NCBI GenBank assembly: GCA_903928515.1
Contig: CAIYRG010000426.1
Location: forward strand, 1-33,822
Reading direction: 5' to 3'
Length of the DNA: 33,822 nucleotides
From: an uncultured Alphaproteobacteria bacterium
Lineage (GTDB): Bacteria > Pseudomonadota > Alphaproteobacteria > Micropepsales > Micropepsaceae
Shown: in pieces, positions 16,349 to 24,528 of the stretch
Layout: every line of letters begins with the position of its first letter
Position numbering within the stretch: the stretch's first letter is position 1
The notes under the pieces: generated by a model
Database searches by the model: none
The model's input: the letters and a program-made list of their open reading frames with translations, nothing else
What the model was told of the DNA's origin: nothing
Position numbers and translations under genes: made by a program

Positions 16349-17325
16349 AGGGCAAGATCGCCGTCGAAGAACATTTTGCCCTTCCCGATATGGAGGTCGC
16401 GAAAGCCAACGGTTTCCGCCCCGAATATCTCGCCAACGTTCTGAAGCGCCTGCCCGATCGCGTGCAGCGCCTGGAAGTGATGGATGAAGTCGGCATCGAA
16501 GTCTCGCTGCTCTCGCTCACCGAACCCGGCACGCAAGGCATCATCGACAAGAAGAAATCCATCGAACAAGCCCAGCGCATCAACGATTGGCTCGCCGAAT
16601 ATTTCGTGAAGTGGAATCCCAAGCGCTTCCAGGGCCTGGGTGTCGTGCCGATGCAAGACCCGGCCGCCGCTGCGCGCGAACTCGAACGCATGGTGAAAGA
16701 TCTCGGCCTGAAGGGCACGATGATCAACGGCTTCTCCAACATCGGCGAAGGCGACGAGATCATGTATCTCGACGAAAAACCGTGCTGGGAATTCTGGGCC
16801 GCCGCCGAGCAGCTGAACGTCCCCATCTCGCTGCATCCGCGCGTGCCATTGCCCAGCCAGCGCCGCTCGATGAAGGATTACGACGTGATCCGCGGCTCTC
16901 TCTGGGGCTTTGGCCGCGAGACCTGCGAGCACGCCATCCGCCTGATGCTGTCGGGCGTGTTCGATCAATATCCCAAAGCCATCTGCGTCTTGGGCCATCT
17001 GGCCGAAGGCCTGATCTTCGCATTGCCGCGCATGGATGCGCGCATGCGCTATCAGGAGCCGGGCACGCATGGCGCACACAAGCGCATGCCGACCGAATAT
17101 TTCCGCGACAATTTCATCATCTCGACCAGCGGCATCACGCACACGCCGGCGATGCACAACGCGCTGATCGAAATCGGCGCGGACAAGCTGATCTTCGCGG
17201 TCGATTATCCGTTCGAATCCTCACACGAAATCTGCGCCTGGTTCGACGCGTTCCCGATCAACGAGGACGACCGTCTCAAGATCGGCCGTCTGAACGCCGC
17301 GAAATACTGGCACATCGCGCTGTAA
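16345..17325 (+). CDS. Amidohydrolase-superfamily decarboxylase (gamma-resorcylate decarboxylase-like)
   Basis: This 326-residue enzyme resembles 2,6-dihydroxybenzoate (gamma-resorcylate) decarboxylase along its whole length. It begins MKGKIAVEEHFALP with the metal-binding Glu8/His10 pair, then GLGVVPMQDPAAAARELERM, the metal His in SLHPRVPLP, the active-site His in CVLGHLAEGL, and the Asp in FAVDYPFES. These are the residues that hold the divalent metal and bind the carboxylate in the ACMSD/gamma-RSD group. Length and organisation match the family (~327 residues). Non-oxidative decarboxylation of a hydroxyaromatic or related acid is likely, but a hydrolase or hydratase role cannot be excluded. 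It is the last gene of the operon. Confidence 0.85.
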   Translation: MKGKIAVEEHFALPDMEVAKANGFRPEYLANVLKRLPDRVQRLEVMDEVGIEVSLLSLTEPGTQGIIDKKKSIEQAQRINDWLAEYFVKWNPKRFQGLGVVPMQDPAAAARELERMVKDLGLKGTMINGFSNIGEGDEIMYLDEKPCWEFWAAAEQLNVPISLHPRVPLPSQRRSMKDYDVIRGSLWGFGRETCEHAIRLMLSGVFDQYPKAICVLGHLAEGLIFALPRMDARMRYQEPGTHGAHKRMPTEYFRDNFIISTSGITHTPAMHNALIEIGADKLIFAVDYPFESSHEICAWFDAFPINEDDRLKIGRLNAAKYWHIAL

Positions 17326-17354
17326 ATCACCGCGTTTCAGACAGGGGATCAGCC

Positions 17355-18041
17355 GTGATCGACCGGAGAACGATGCAATGGGTCGCGATATTTGTGGCAA
17401 CCCTGGCAGGCGTTTTCGCGTATTCGGCCACCGCCCAAACACAGACGGACGGCTTGGACGCAGCAACGCGCGACAATCTCCAAAAGTTGGTCGCTGATCC
17501 GGTGCATCAAAAGGCAATCCGCGACGAATCGATTTCCGGTTTTCTTCTCGTTTCCGCCTGCATGACACCGCCAATCGATTTCATGCTTTCGGACAATGTT
17601 TCTTCTTATGCGCCGCTGAAAATCGATGTTGACGGCAAAATACAATCAGGCGTTTTGGTTGAACATGGAACGGTGTCTGGCTGCGGCACGCAGCTGATTG
17701 TCAATATCCTCACCGTCAAAGATAAGGACGCAAATCATTCCGTGTTTGGAATGCCAGGCTCGACGCTTGCCGATCCTATCTTGGTACACGACACAATCGG
17801 GTATGTTTATCGCGCGGCGATCCGCAAGGTTGGCGAATGCAAGACTGTTCGCGTCGTGAATACCCAGTTCGTCGAATTCTTCGGTGAACCCAATCCACAA
17901 GCCAAATTTCAAAAGAATAGCGGCCGTGCGTGGCGGGAGATTTGGACACTCGATATTTGCCGCCAGCAGAAAGTCGATGTCCCAGTGGAGTACATCCCCG
18001 ATGCCACCGGCACGACCATCAGCGTTCGCGCCATTCCGTAG
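17355..18041 (+). CDS. Exported four-cysteine protein of unknown function
   Basis: This 228-residue protein is unlike any family I recognise. GTG 17355 is preferred (AGGGGA at about 17343-17348) because it gives a basic n-region, MIDRRTMQWVAIFVATLAGVFAYSATAQ, with a hydrophobic core and a likely signal peptidase I site after SATA. ATG 17373 would remove the arginines. The mature part contains four cysteines (in SACMTPP, SGCGTQL, GECKTV, DICRQQ), which suggests two disulfides in the periplasm. It sits 29 bases after the amidohydrolase stop and may be read through from that operon, but composition is somewhat more AT-rich and no enzymatic motif is visible. Confidence 0.65.
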   Translation: MIDRRTMQWVAIFVATLAGVFAYSATAQTQTDGLDAATRDNLQKLVADPVHQKAIRDESISGFLLVSACMTPPIDFMLSDNVSSYAPLKIDVDGKIQSGVLVEHGTVSGCGTQLIVNILTVKDKDANHSVFGMPGSTLADPILVHDTIGYVYRAAIRKVGECKTVRVVNTQFVEFFGEPNPQAKFQKNSGRAWREIWTLDICRQQKVDVPVEYIPDATGTTISVRAIP

Positions 18042-18150
18042 GCTCGCTGCCCCGATAGGCCGGTTGCACGCGTTTTAAGTTTCATCGCGGAACCTGGAAA
18101 CTCGCACTCTTCACATGCGTTAAGTGATGTGAGTGAAGGAGAGCATTCTC

Positions 18151-18393
18151 ATGGGCAATTCGAACGCGAACGAAAACAACAAGGATTCCGGCAAATCCGG
18201 CAAGCCTACTGTTGAAGGTGAAGGCAGCTATTCCGGCACCCGCGACTACGACAAGGCCACCGGCGACTTCATCGCCAAGAACAAAGACAAGATTCCCGGA
18301 CTGGCCAAGGACGCGGAAGACGCGCTGGAAGGCCCCGAAGGCGCGGAACTTCGCGAGGCGGAAGACAAAGGAAAGTCGAAAGCCCGGCATTAG
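18151..18393 (+). CDS. Small hydrophilic protein of unknown function
   Basis: This 80-residue, highly charged protein has no hydrophobic segment. ATG 18151 follows a strong ribosome-binding site (GAAGGAGAG, 18136-18144), better than the upstream GTG 18133. The segment GSYSGTRDYDKATGDFIAKN followed by an acidic/basic tail ending in AEDKGKSKARH matches my recollection of small conserved proteins common in proteobacteria with an RDYDKATG-like core. Their function is not established and a stress role is only guessed. It appears monocistronic, with 109 bases of apparently empty sequence upstream (18042-18150) and a repeat element downstream. Confidence 0.7.
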   Translation: MGNSNANENNKDSGKSGKPTVEGEGSYSGTRDYDKATGDFIAKNKDKIPGLAKDAEDALEGPEGAELREAEDKGKSKARH

Positions 18394-18485
18394 GAACATC
18401 GGTAGACCGGCACCACAAGAACCGGCAATCGATCAAACTGGCGCGGCGGGTTTCCCGCCGCGCTTTTCTTATGTTCGTACCACCT

Positions 18486-18602
18486 CCACCATGGCCGGGC
18501 TTGACCCGGCCACCCAGCAGGCGCGCGATGCGCGCCATAACTCATTTCCTCACGCGCGGACGCTCGCTTACTGGGTGGCCGGGTCAAGCCCGGCCATGGT
18601 GG
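18486..18602. repeat. REP-like element with perfect 32-bp terminal inverted repeats
   Basis: Positions 18486-18517 and 18571-18602 are exact reverse complements over 32 bases. Each arm also folds on itself (GGCCGGG, 5-base loop, CCCGGCC). The 53-base centre is GC-rich with its own GCGCGC palindrome. A divergent copy with the same internal sequence order lies at 20931-21096. It resembles a BIME or small non-autonomous MITE; no transposase is present. It occupies most of the 288-base gap between the 80-residue protein and the oxidoreductase gene. Confidence 0.85.
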
Positions 18603-18681
18603 CATTGGTATAATCGCGGGCATTTCCTGGCACCGCTTCCATGCTAAGTTCCGGGCCTGCAGCGTTCGAAGAAACGCCCCC

Positions 18682-20916
18682 ATGGTCGCAACAGGAATTT
18701 CCCGTCGTCATTTCGTGGTGAGTGCGTCCGCGCTCTCAGGCGGACTTGCGCTCGGCGTCAGCACAAAACTCGCAGCAGCAGCGCCCGCCGGCCCTGCCGT
18801 GCATTATTGGGGCCCGGACGCAGCCGAGCCGCGCGAAGTCACGGCATGGGTCTCCATCGCGCCCGACGATATCGTGACATTCCGCTTCGCCATCGGAGAA
18901 GTCGGCCAAGGCTCCTCGACCGGCTGGTCAATGCTGCTGACGGAAGAATTGGAATGCGAATGGTCGAAGGTGCGGTTCGAATGTGCCTCCGCCAATCGCA
19001 ACCTCGCGGGCAAACCCTACGGCACCATCGTCGGCGGCGCGGATAACGGCATCCGCATCTATTGGGCGCTGGTACAGCAGGCCGGAGCATCGGCACGCGC
19101 ACGCTTGATCGCGGCGGCCGCGAAACGCTGGAACGTGGCCGATGCCGATTGCTACGCAGCCAAAAGCAAAGTCTTTCACAAGCCTTCCGCGCGCTCGTTC
19201 CGCTTCGGCGAACTCGCACCTGAGGCTGCCGCTATCGTTCTGGCGAAAGAGCCGGACATCAAACCACCGGAACAATACAAAATCGTCGGCACGCGCCTGC
19301 CGCGCCTCGACACAGCGATCAAGGTCGATGGCTCGGCCGTGTTCGGCCCGGACGTTCGTTTGCCGGACATGCTCTATGCCTCGGTGATAATTTGCCCGGT
19401 GTTCGGCGGCAAGCTCGTTTCCGCCGACGAGACGTCGATCCAAGGCCGTCGCGGCATCGTGCAAGTGGTGAAGCTCGACAATGCGGTCGCCGTGGTCGCC
19501 GACAATTATTGGCGCGCCAACGAAGCATTGAAGGCGCTGAAAATCGTTTGGGATTTCGGCGCGAACGGACACGCCAACAGCGCGCAATACCGCAAGGATT
19601 ACCTCGCAGCACTTGATGCGCCGCAGACGGTCGCGTGCGACATCGGCGATGCCAAGGCCGAATTGGCCAAAGCTGCCAATGTCCTCACCGCCATCTACGA
19701 AGTGCCGCTGCTCTCGCACTCACCGTTGGAAACACCCAATGCGACGGTGCATTTGCAAGCTGACCGGCTCGATGTCTGGATGGGCACGCAGGTCGCCGAC
19801 CGCTTCCTGCAGATGGGTTCGCAGATCACCGGGCTGAAGCCGGAGCAGGTGTTCATCCACAATTGCTATGTCGGCGGCGGCTTCGGACGACGCGGCCCGC
19901 CGGGCGACGATATTCGTTACGCGCTGCTGGTGGCGAAAGCTGTCGGCCATCGTCCCGTGCAAACGTTGTGGACGCGCGAAGAAGACACGCGCAACGATCA
20001 CTATCGCCCGCAAGCTGCGATCCGCCTTAAAGGTGCGCTCGACGCGCAAGGCAATCTTTCCACCTTCCACGCGGAAACCGCGGTGGCGTCCTTGATGGCC
20101 AGCATCACCGGCAAGCCGGTGGAAGGCGTAGAAGTGCATGCGGTGGACGCGCTGGTGCCGGAACGCGAAGACGTGAATTTTATCTCCACGCCGTATAACC
20201 GCATTCCACACCGCTATACGGGGCAAGTGTTGAAGAACACGCATGTGCCTGTGGGCTTCTGGCGCTCGGTGGGCGGCTCCCAAAACGGCTTCGCGCTGGA
20301 AAGCTTTCTTGACGAGATGGCGCACATGGCAGGCAAGGACCCTTTCGCATTCCGCCGCGCCATCACCGACCGTGCCGATGTTCTCACGGTGCTGAAGTTG
20401 CTCGAAGAGAAAAGCGATTGGAACAAGCCGCTACCGAAGGGGCGTGGGCGCGGGCTGGCGCTGATGGAAAATCACGCGTCATTGATCGGACAAGTTCATG
20501 AGGTGACGGTTTGCGATAGTGGCGTGCTGAAGGTCGACAAAGTGACCGCCGTCATCGACACCCACCACATCGTCAACCCGAAGCTGGTCGAAGCCCAAGT
20601 GCAGGGCGGCATCATGTTCGGGCTCTCCGCCGCACTGTATGGCGAGATCACCATCAAAGACGGTGCGGTCGAGCAAGGCAATTTCGACAGCTACCAAATG
20701 GTGCGGCTGGCCGATTCACCAGACGTGGACGTGCATTTCTCGCTGTCGGGAGGATTGGATCGCGATGGCAAACCGCGCTGGGGCGGTGCCGGCGAATGTG
20801 CCGTGTCGCCGGTGGCGCCGGCTGTGGCCAACGCGATCTTCGCGGCCACCGGCAAACGCATTCGCATGCTGCCGATCAAAAATACAAAGCTGACGACTGC
20901 GCTGGCGAATAACTGA
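18682..20916 (+). CDS. iorB: Isoquinoline 1-oxidoreductase-type molybdopterin-binding (beta) subunit, copy 1
   Basis: This 744-residue protein is a molybdenum hydroxylase large subunit of the IorB type, in which the aldehyde-oxidase domains are permuted relative to XdhB/CoxL. The N-terminus has a Tat signal (ISRRHFVVSASALSGG), so it is probably exported folded with cofactor. Characteristic segments are GGGFGRRGPPGDD (molybdopterin contact), FWRSVGGSQNGFALESFLDE, HHIVNPKLVEAQVQGGIMFG and the C-terminal WGGAGECAVSPVAPAVANAI, whose Glu is at the position of the catalytic base. Family members hydroxylate N-heterocycles or oxidise aldehydes. No [2Fe-2S] subunit gene adjoins this copy; the only one is at 21713. 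ATG 18682 places the Tat motif near the N-terminus as expected. Confidence 0.9.
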   Translation: MVATGISRRHFVVSASALSGGLALGVSTKLAAAAPAGPAVHYWGPDAAEPREVTAWVSIAPDDIVTFRFAIGEVGQGSSTGWSMLLTEELECEWSKVRFECASANRNLAGKPYGTIVGGADNGIRIYWALVQQAGASARARLIAAAAKRWNVADADCYAAKSKVFHKPSARSFRFGELAPEAAAIVLAKEPDIKPPEQYKIVGTRLPRLDTAIKVDGSAVFGPDVRLPDMLYASVIICPVFGGKLVSADETSIQGRRGIVQVVKLDNAVAVVADNYWRANEALKALKIVWDFGANGHANSAQYRKDYLAALDAPQTVACDIGDAKAELAKAANVLTAIYEVPLLSHSPLETPNATVHLQADRLDVWMGTQVADRFLQMGSQITGLKPEQVFIHNCYVGGGFGRRGPPGDDIRYALLVAKAVGHRPVQTLWTREEDTRNDHYRPQAAIRLKGALDAQGNLSTFHAETAVASLMASITGKPVEGVEVHAVDALVPEREDVNFISTPYNRIPHRYTGQVLKNTHVPVGFWRSVGGSQNGFALESFLDEMAHMAGKDPFAFRRAITDRADVLTVLKLLEEKSDWNKPLPKGRGRGLALMENHASLIGQVHEVTVCDSGVLKVDKVTAVIDTHHIVNPKLVEAQVQGGIMFGLSAALYGEITIKDGAVEQGNFDSYQMVRLADSPDVDVHFSLSGGLDRDGKPRWGGAGECAVSPVAPAVANAIFAATGKRIRMLPIKNTKLTTALANN

Positions 20917-20930
20917 AGCGCTAGCCCTTC

Positions 20931-21096
20931 ACCATGGCCGCCCTCCGAGGCGGCCACCCAGCAGGCGCGCAATCGCGCGCCAATAACTCTTCTAGGCTCG
21001 CAGACGCTCGCCCCGCGCGGCTTCGCCGCGCAATGAAAATAAGAAGATCGGCGCGCTAAGCGTGCCGTGGGTGGCCGGGCGTGACCCGGCCATGGT
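20931..21096. repeat. REP-like element, second and longer copy
   Basis: The left arm starting ACCATGGCCG at 20931 and right arm ending CGGCCATGGT at 21096 are imperfect inverted repeats related to the arms at 18486-18602. The segment CACCCAGCAGGCGCGC and the following CGCGCCA and AACTC pieces are shared in the same order. This copy carries an additional internal hairpin (CGCGCGGCTTCGCCGCGC at about 21014-21031) and some 50 extra bases. It fills the gap between iorB copy 1 and the convergent CHRD gene and may act as a bidirectional terminator. Confidence 0.75.
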
Positions 21097-21101
21097 CGAG
21101 T

Positions 21102-21656
21102 TTAATTTGGCAACAAATAAATCTGTCCGCGGATTTCGCCATCACGATACAGATCCGTGTGGATGTCGATGTAGAACTGTCCGGCGAGCAATTCCGCGGC
21201 CTGCTCCGGCGTCAACATCAGCGTGCCGCTATAGGGGCCAACATGGCTCGGCTCGTCGCCGATCGGCAATGTCGCGATCACCGGCGCACCCGATTGCAGC
21301 GTGCCGGGCCCGTGAATATCGACGACATTCACCGGCGTCGTCAGCGCGTCGAACGCCAATGAATATCCCAACATTCGGGTTTGATCGTCGAAGGTGAATC
21401 GGCCTGTGCCATACCCCGGCATGCTGGTCGGCGGCGTGCCATCCTGTGTACGCAGCGTTGCGGCAAGGGTGAATGTCCGAGCCTGCACGTCTGACGACGG
21501 GCCGCAAAAAACCACGGCCAGAAAAACGGCCATACTTTGTAAAAGGGTGCGGCGGGAGAGGCGGATAGTACGGTCCTCATATGAACGGCCTGCATGAAAA
21601 TTGCCGCGAAAACCGGGGTTCCGCCAGCCTTCTTTTGGTTCTTTCCAAACTGCCAC
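21102..21656 (-). CDS. Tat-exported CHRD-domain protein
   Basis: This protein of up to 184 residues ends with the CHRD-domain pattern GTLMLTPEQAAELLAGQFYIDIHTDLYRDGEIRGQI (spread over residues ~143-180), found in extracellular and periplasmic proteins of unknown biochemical role. The segment LSRRTLLQSMAVFLAVVF is a Tat-type signal (SRRxLLQ) and a Sec-like hydrophobic core, with cleavage likely near DVQA. The start is uncertain: the only in-frame upstream start is GTG 21656, giving a 30-residue leader before the twin arginines and no clear ribosome-binding site; the internal ATG after LLQS would cut off the Tat motif. It lies between the two iorB genes on the opposite strand. Confidence 0.7.
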   Translation of the reverse strand: MAVWKEPKEGWRNPGFRGNFHAGRSYEDRTIRLSRRTLLQSMAVFLAVVFCGPSSDVQARTFTLAATLRTQDGTPPTSMPGYGTGRFTFDDQTRMLGYSLAFDALTTPVNVVDIHGPGTLQSGAPVIATLPIGDEPSHVGPYSGTLMLTPEQAAELLAGQFYIDIHTDLYRDGEIRGQIYLLPN

Positions 21657-21712
21657 CTGTGCTAAGAAAGTAGCAGTAGAACAGCCCCTTAGAGAGGCCT
21701 CAGGAGGTCACA

Positions 21713-22165
21713 ATGGTCGCTTTGAAAATCAACGGTCAGCTTCATCAGCTCGATATCGAGCCGGATATGCCGCTGCTCTGGGCCATTCGTAACGAGATTG
21801 GCCTGACGGGCACCAAATATGGCTGCGGCATCGCGCAATGCGGTGCCTGCACCGTGATTGTCGACAACCAGCCTGTGCGCTCCTGCTCCCTGCCCGTGTC
21901 GGGCGCAGAAGGCCACGACATCACGACCATCGAAGGCCTCTCGCCGAAAGGCAAACTGCATCCCGTGCAAGCCGCCTGGGTGGCCGAAGATGTGCCGCAA
22001 TGCGGCTATTGCCAATCCGGCCAAGTGATGGCCGCCGTGGCGCTTTTGAAGCAGAAGCCGAAGCCCACGGACGAAGACATAAATACGATCACCAATATCT
22101 GCCGCTGCGGCACCTATGTGCGCATCCGCAAGGCGATCCATCGCGCCGCCGGCCAGAAAGCTTGA
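21713..22165 (+). CDS. iorA: Isoquinoline 1-oxidoreductase-type [2Fe-2S] (alpha) subunit
   Basis: This 150-residue protein is the small iron-sulphur subunit of a molybdenum hydroxylase. The plant-ferredoxin-type cluster ligands are Cys38, Cys43, Cys46 and Cys58 ([15 protein letters not shown]...RSC). The second, alpha-helical cluster uses Cys97, Cys100, Cys130 and Cys132 (QCGYCQSGQ ... CRCGTY). It passes electrons from the molybdenum site to an external acceptor. It has no signal peptide, as expected if exported bound to the Tat-bearing large subunit. It begins with AGGAGG about seven bases upstream and is followed 14 bases later by the second large subunit, so this pair is an intact iorAB operon. 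Confidence 0.94.
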   Translation: MVALKINGQLHQLDIEPDMPLLWAIRNEIGLTGTKYGCGIAQCGACTVIVDNQPVRSCSLPVSGAEGHDITTIEGLSPKGKLHPVQAAWVAEDVPQCGYCQSGQVMAAVALLKQKPKPTDEDINTITNICRCGTYVRIRKAIHRAAGQKA

Positions 22166-22179
22166 GGCGGGAGAGAACC

Positions 22180-24405
22180 ATGGGTGACATGAAACCGATT
22201 GAAGTCTCTCGCCGTCAGCTCGTGCTCACCGGCGCCACGATCGGTGGCGGTATGGCGCTGGGCCTGCTCGTGCCGGGTGCGGCGAAAGCTGCGATGCCGG
22301 AACTGGGCGCGCAATATTGGGGCGCGGACACCGTCAACCCGAACGAAGTGACGGCTTGGGTTGTCATCAATCCCGACAACACCATTGTGTTGCGCTGCTC
22401 GATGGCCGAAATGGGCCAGGGCACCGGCACGGGCTTCCCGATGATCCTCGCGGAAGAATTGGAATGCGACTGGTCGCAAGTGAAAGTCGAATTCCCCTCC
22501 GTAAATCGCAACATCCGCGAGAAGGCCGTCTACAAAGACATGCTCACGGTCGGCAGCCGCGGCATCCGATCATCATGGGAATTCGTGCAGCAGGCCGGCG
22601 CGTCTGCGCGCGTGCGCCTGATCCAAGCAGCCGCCGCGCGCTGGAAGGTCGATGCGTCGCAATGCACGGCATCGAACAGTCTGGTGACGCACATGGCATC
22701 AGGCCGCAAATTCACCTATGGCGTGTTGGCGCATGAGGCAGCCAAGATTCAGTTGGCTGCCGAACCGGCCATCAAGCCGCCGGAAGAATACAAGCTGATC
22801 GGCACGCGAAAGCCGCGTCTGGATTCGGAAATCAAAACCAACGGCACGGCCAAGTTCGGTATCGATACGAAGGAGCCGGGGCAGCTTTACGCCTCGATCA
22901 TGAGCTGCCCCGTGTTCGGCGGAAAGCTGGTGTCGGTTGACGATTCCGCGCTGAAAGGCAAACGCGGCAATCTGCAAGTCGTGAAACTTGCCGATGCCGT
23001 GGCCGTGGTCGCCGACAATTATTGGCGCGCCAATGAAGCATTGAAAGCGCTGAAGATCGTGTGGGATGGCGGGGAAGCCGCCAAGACCGACAGTGCGCAA
23101 TTCCGCAAGGAATACCGCGATGCGCTGGATGGCCCGATGGTCACCGCGCGCAACGATGGCGACGCCAAAGCCGTTCTCGCCAAGAGCACACGCGTGATTA
23201 CCGTGGATTACGAAACGCCGCACCTGGCGCATGCCACGATGGAGCCGTGCAACGCGACGGTGCACCTGCAACCCGACCGTCTGGATATCTGGATGGGTTC
23301 GCAGTCTGCGCTCGAAAACGCGAAGATGGCGGCCGAGCTTGCGGAGATGAAGCCCGAGCAGGTTTATTTCCACCAGCAATATCTCGGCGGCGGTTTTGGC
23401 CGTCGTTCGTTCGGTGACGAACTCAAGCACGCGGTTCTGGTTGCCAAGACGGGCAACATCACCAAACCGCTGCAGCTTCTGTGGTCGCGTGAGCAGGATA
23501 TGCGCGCCGACCGTTATCGCCCGCAATCGGCCATCCGCATGAAAGCCTCGTTGACGGCCGATGGCACGCTGGAAGCAATCCACGTCGAAAGCGTGTGCGG
23601 CTCGATCATTCGCTCCACCGGAATCAACCGCGCGGAGAACGGCTTGGATGGTCCCGCACTGGAAGGCATTGGACCTTCGGTGCCCTACAACAAGGTGCCC
23701 AACTGGTACACGGGCCTGATGTTGAAGAACACGCATGTGCCGGTCGCTTTCTGGCGCTCGGTGGGCGGTTCGCAGAACTGCTTCTACATGGAGAGCTTCA
23801 TCGACGAACTGGCGCACGCTGCCGGTAAGGACCCCATGGCCTTCCGCCGCGAACTGACCGACCGGCCGGATTCGCTTTCGGTGTTGAACAAGCTGCAGGA
23901 GGTGAGCGGCTGGGGCACGCCGATCGGTGCGGGTCGCGGGCGTGGCATGTCGCTCGTCGACAATCATGGCGCCGTGGCCGGCCATGTCGCCGAAGTGACG
24001 GTGGACGACAAAGGCCAGGTGCGCGTGGACCGCGTTTATGCCGCGACCGATGCCTATCACGTGGTGAATCCCAATCTGGTGGAAAGCCAGATCGAGGGCG
24101 GCGTGATCTTCGGCATGACCGCGATGATGTATGACGAAGTCACCATCAAGAATGGTGCGGCCGAGCAGAGCAATTTCGACAGCTACCAAATGGTGCGCTT
24201 GGCCGATGCGCCGGACGTGCACGCCCATCTGGCGCTCACCGGCGGCAAAGACGACAAGGGCAAACCGAAATGGGGCGGCGTGGGCGAATGTTCTGTCGCC
24301 CCGGCGGCGGCGGCGATTGCCAACGCCATCTTCGCGGCCACGGGAAAACGCATTCGTTCACTGCCCTTCAAGAACGTGAAGCTCTCGGAGCTGGCGGCCC
24401 TCTAA
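22180..24405 (+). CDS. iorB: Isoquinoline 1-oxidoreductase-type molybdopterin-binding (beta) subunit, copy 2
   Basis: This 741-residue paralogue of the protein at 18682 aligns with it over its whole length. Its Tat motif is VSRRQLVLTGATIGGG, and it shares YLGGGFGRRSFGDE, FWRSVGGSQNCFYMESFIDE, YHVVNPNLVESQIEGG and WGGVGECSVAPAAAAIANAI with the catalytic Glu. ATG 22180 is used, with GGCGGGAGAG just upstream. Being directly downstream of iorA, it is probably the cognate large subunit. Copy 1 may compete for the same small subunit, giving two enzymes with different substrate range. The natural substrate is unknown; hydroxylation next to a ring nitrogen would fit the Hyu-type ring opening encoded upstream. 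Confidence 0.92.
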   Translation: MGDMKPIEVSRRQLVLTGATIGGGMALGLLVPGAAKAAMPELGAQYWGADTVNPNEVTAWVVINPDNTIVLRCSMAEMGQGTGTGFPMILAEELECDWSQVKVEFPSVNRNIREKAVYKDMLTVGSRGIRSSWEFVQQAGASARVRLIQAAAARWKVDASQCTASNSLVTHMASGRKFTYGVLAHEAAKIQLAAEPAIKPPEEYKLIGTRKPRLDSEIKTNGTAKFGIDTKEPGQLYASIMSCPVFGGKLVSVDDSALKGKRGNLQVVKLADAVAVVADNYWRANEALKALKIVWDGGEAAKTDSAQFRKEYRDALDGPMVTARNDGDAKAVLAKSTRVITVDYETPHLAHATMEPCNATVHLQPDRLDIWMGSQSALENAKMAAELAEMKPEQVYFHQQYLGGGFGRRSFGDELKHAVLVAKTGNITKPLQLLWSREQDMRADRYRPQSAIRMKASLTADGTLEAIHVESVCGSIIRSTGINRAENGLDGPALEGIGPSVPYNKVPNWYTGLMLKNTHVPVAFWRSVGGSQNCFYMESFIDELAHAAGKDPMAFRRELTDRPDSLSVLNKLQEVSGWGTPIGAGRGRGMSLVDNHGAVAGHVAEVTVDDKGQVRVDRVYAATDAYHVVNPNLVESQIEGGVIFGMTAMMYDEVTIKNGAAEQSNFDSYQMVRLADAPDVHAHLALTGGKDDKGKPKWGGVGECSVAPAAAAIANAIFAATGKRIRSLPFKNVKLSELAAL

Positions 24406-24436
24406 ACCCTTTCATCGCGTGATATTTCAGCGGCGT

Positions 24437-24470
24437 CACGGCCCTTGGGCCGTGGCGCCGTTGGCGTTTT
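24437..24470 (+). terminator. Probable intrinsic terminator after iorAB
   Basis: CACGGCCC (24437-24444) pairs perfectly with GGGCCGTG (24447-24454); a few bases later comes GCGCCGTTGGCG and then TTTT at 24467-24470. It lies 31 bases after the iorB stop and before the ribosome-binding site of the hydrolase gene. The T-run is short and offset from the main stem, so termination may be partial. Confidence 0.5.
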
Positions 24471-24528
24471 CAGACTACAAATTTCGAGCAAAAGCGCCGG
24501 TGAAGGCGCGCGTTTGAAGGGGGACATC

